From the NCBI GenBank assembly GCA_017463035.1, contig JAFTPY010000288.1, positions 1-14,560 on the forward strand: DNA of 14,560 nucleotides. Reading direction: 5' to 3'. The notes below the pieces were generated by a model that was not told the DNA's origin, ran no database searches, and worked only from the letters and a program-made list of their open reading frames with translations. The DNA comes from Lachnospiraceae bacterium (GTDB lineage Bacteria > Bacillota > Clostridia > Lachnospirales > Lachnospiraceae). Made by a program: the position numbers and the translations under genes. The first letter of the stretch is position 1. The number at the start of each line of letters is the position of its first letter. Below, piece after piece: positions 13,864-14,560 of the stretch.

Positions 13864-13900
13864 GACATTCTTACTACCGAGTACGGTACAGCGGAACATC
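13864..13900 (-). ncRNA. Probable L19 ribosomal-protein leader RNA
   Basis: In the 5' leader of rplS, GATGTTC (13894-13900) can pair with GAATGTC (13864-13870) over 7 pairs, two of them G-U. An inner helix TACCG/CGGTA closes a four-base loop. Rfam contains an L19 leader family of Firmicutes with a short branched or bulged hairpin in this position, thought to mediate autoregulation by L19. The match rests on position and hairpin shape, judged by eye. Confidence 0.6.
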
Positions 13901-13917
13901 TTGTCTCACAATCGAGG

Positions 13918-13946
13918 ATTATACCATAGATTCAGAAGGATTGCAA
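13918..13946 (-). promoter_or_regulatory. Strong sigma-A promoter for rplS
   Basis: On the minus strand TTGCAA (13941-13946) is followed after exactly 17 bp by a perfect TATAAT (13918-13923). Transcription from about 13910 gives a leader of about 70 nt containing the L19 hairpin. The -35 is only 7 bp downstream of the stop codon of the GH5 gene. Confidence 0.88.
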
Positions 13947-13953
13947 GCATTTT

Positions 13954-14560
13954 TTATAAATACTTTATAAGTTCCTCAATCACACCGCTTAAACGTGCAT
14001 CGGACAAACCGAAATCCATTTCCTTATAGCTCCATGCGCTTCTGCCGATTCCCAATTCTTCAAAAGCCTCGTGAATTGCCTTGTACCACTTTACCGTATC
14101 TTCCGGAAAAACTCTGTCGATTACGCCGTATTCACCGCAATACAAGGTCGAATTATACTTTTCTGCGGTTTCAACTGCGGAAGCAAAACGCTCCTTGAAA
14201 TATTCCTTTGTAATATGAAACTCTTCAAAAGCAAAACGTTCTTCCGGAACAATCATGCTCGTCCAGGTAGCACCCTGATGAGTAAACTTCAGCGGGTCGT
14301 AGCAATGCATATTAAAGATAACGTTCGCATCTGCCGGAGCAACCAAATCCTTCACCGCATCCGGGGAATTGTTCCAGTAGCTGCCTACCAAAATCAAAAC
14401 ATCCGGTGCAACTTTGCGGATTCTCTTAATACATTCGGTGGAAATACGATTCCATGCATCAATAAAGGACTGATCCGTAATCTCATTTAAAAGTTCAAGA
14501 GCTACATGCTCCGGATCATTACCGAACCGCTTTGCCATCTCCTCCCAGAGGACCAGAAAC
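13954..14560 (-). CDS. Glycoside hydrolase family 5 (endoglucanase-like), C-terminal part
   Basis: GH5 enzymes cut beta-1,4-linked glucans or mannans with retention of configuration. The visible 201 residues begin FLVLWEEMAKRFG, already inside the catalytic barrel, and the frame is open to the window edge, so the N-terminus (and any signal peptide) is missing. The acid/base glutamate is in LELLNEI, HCYDP is the conserved His-x-Tyr strand, and the nucleophile glutamate is in YCGEYGV. A C-terminal RSAWSYKEMDFGL is typical of this fold. The gene ends at the barrel with no trailing carbohydrate-binding or dockerin domain. It is not a usual neighbour of rplS, and no terminator is visible between the two. 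Family is well supported; substrate is uncertain. Confidence 0.88.
   Translation of the reverse strand, partial: FLVLWEEMAKRFGNDPEHVALELLNEITDQSFIDAWNRISTECIKRIRKVAPDVLILVGSYWNNSPDAVKDLVAPADANVIFNMHCYDPLKFTHQGATWTSMIVPEERFAFEEFHITKEYFKERFASAVETAEKYNSTLYCGEYGVIDRVFPEDTVKWYKAIHEAFEELGIGRSAWSYKEMDFGLSDARLSGVIEELIKYL

Overview
The window comes from a low-to-mid-GC, endospore-forming member of the Clostridia, most likely a Lachnospiraceae gut or rumen species. This rests on spoIVA, on the Firmicutes-type run rplS-lepB-rbgA-rnhB, on plsY, on a DUF512 radical-SAM protein beside der, and on a GH5 glycosidase. All 16 genes I support lie on the minus strand, so transcription runs from high to low coordinates. 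The family-level assignment is inference.

Layout in transcription order. From 14560 to 10990: the C-terminal part of a GH5 endoglucanase-like protein (cut by the window edge), a strong promoter with a predicted L19 leader RNA, rplS, lepB, rbgA (ylqF) and rnhB. From about 10965 to 7455: an accessory block. It holds a type III toxin-antitoxin locus (sigma-A-like promoter, two degenerate 36-37 nt RNA repeats, an attenuating terminator, then a ToxN/AbiQ-family endoribonuclease) and a tightly packed three-gene operon: an XRE-HTH/SAM-methyltransferase fusion, a xylose-isomerase-like TIM barrel protein, and a Zn-dependent phospholipase C-like protein. From 7444 to 1: conserved housekeeping genes resume with an FlhB-tail protein (ylqH-like), yraN, pgeF, the DUF512 protein, der, plsY, gpsA and the N-terminal 385 codons of spoIVA.

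In Bacillus subtilis rbgA, rnhB and ylqH lie close together, so the 3.5 kb between rnhB and the ylqH-like gene looks like cargo placed inside a conserved translation/cell-envelope neighbourhood. The cargo is bounded by regulatory elements. The ToxI-like RNA has its own promoter 28 bp after the rnhB stop, and the last cargo gene ends in a hairpin whose upstream arm also carries the -35 box of a promoter for the following core genes.

Functionally, the core genes serve ribosome assembly (rplS, rbgA, der), RNA/DNA hybrid removal (rnhB), protein export (lepB), phospholipid synthesis (gpsA makes glycerol-3-phosphate and plsY acylates it), peptidoglycan quality control (pgeF) and spore coat assembly (spoIVA). 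The toxin-antitoxin locus is a probable phage-defence (abortive infection) or stability module. The job of the methyltransferase/isomerase/phospholipase-like trio is unknown and is the best candidate here for an undescribed system. No rRNA, tRNA, CRISPR array, insertion sequence or origin is visible, and no stretch over 300 bases lacks a gene.
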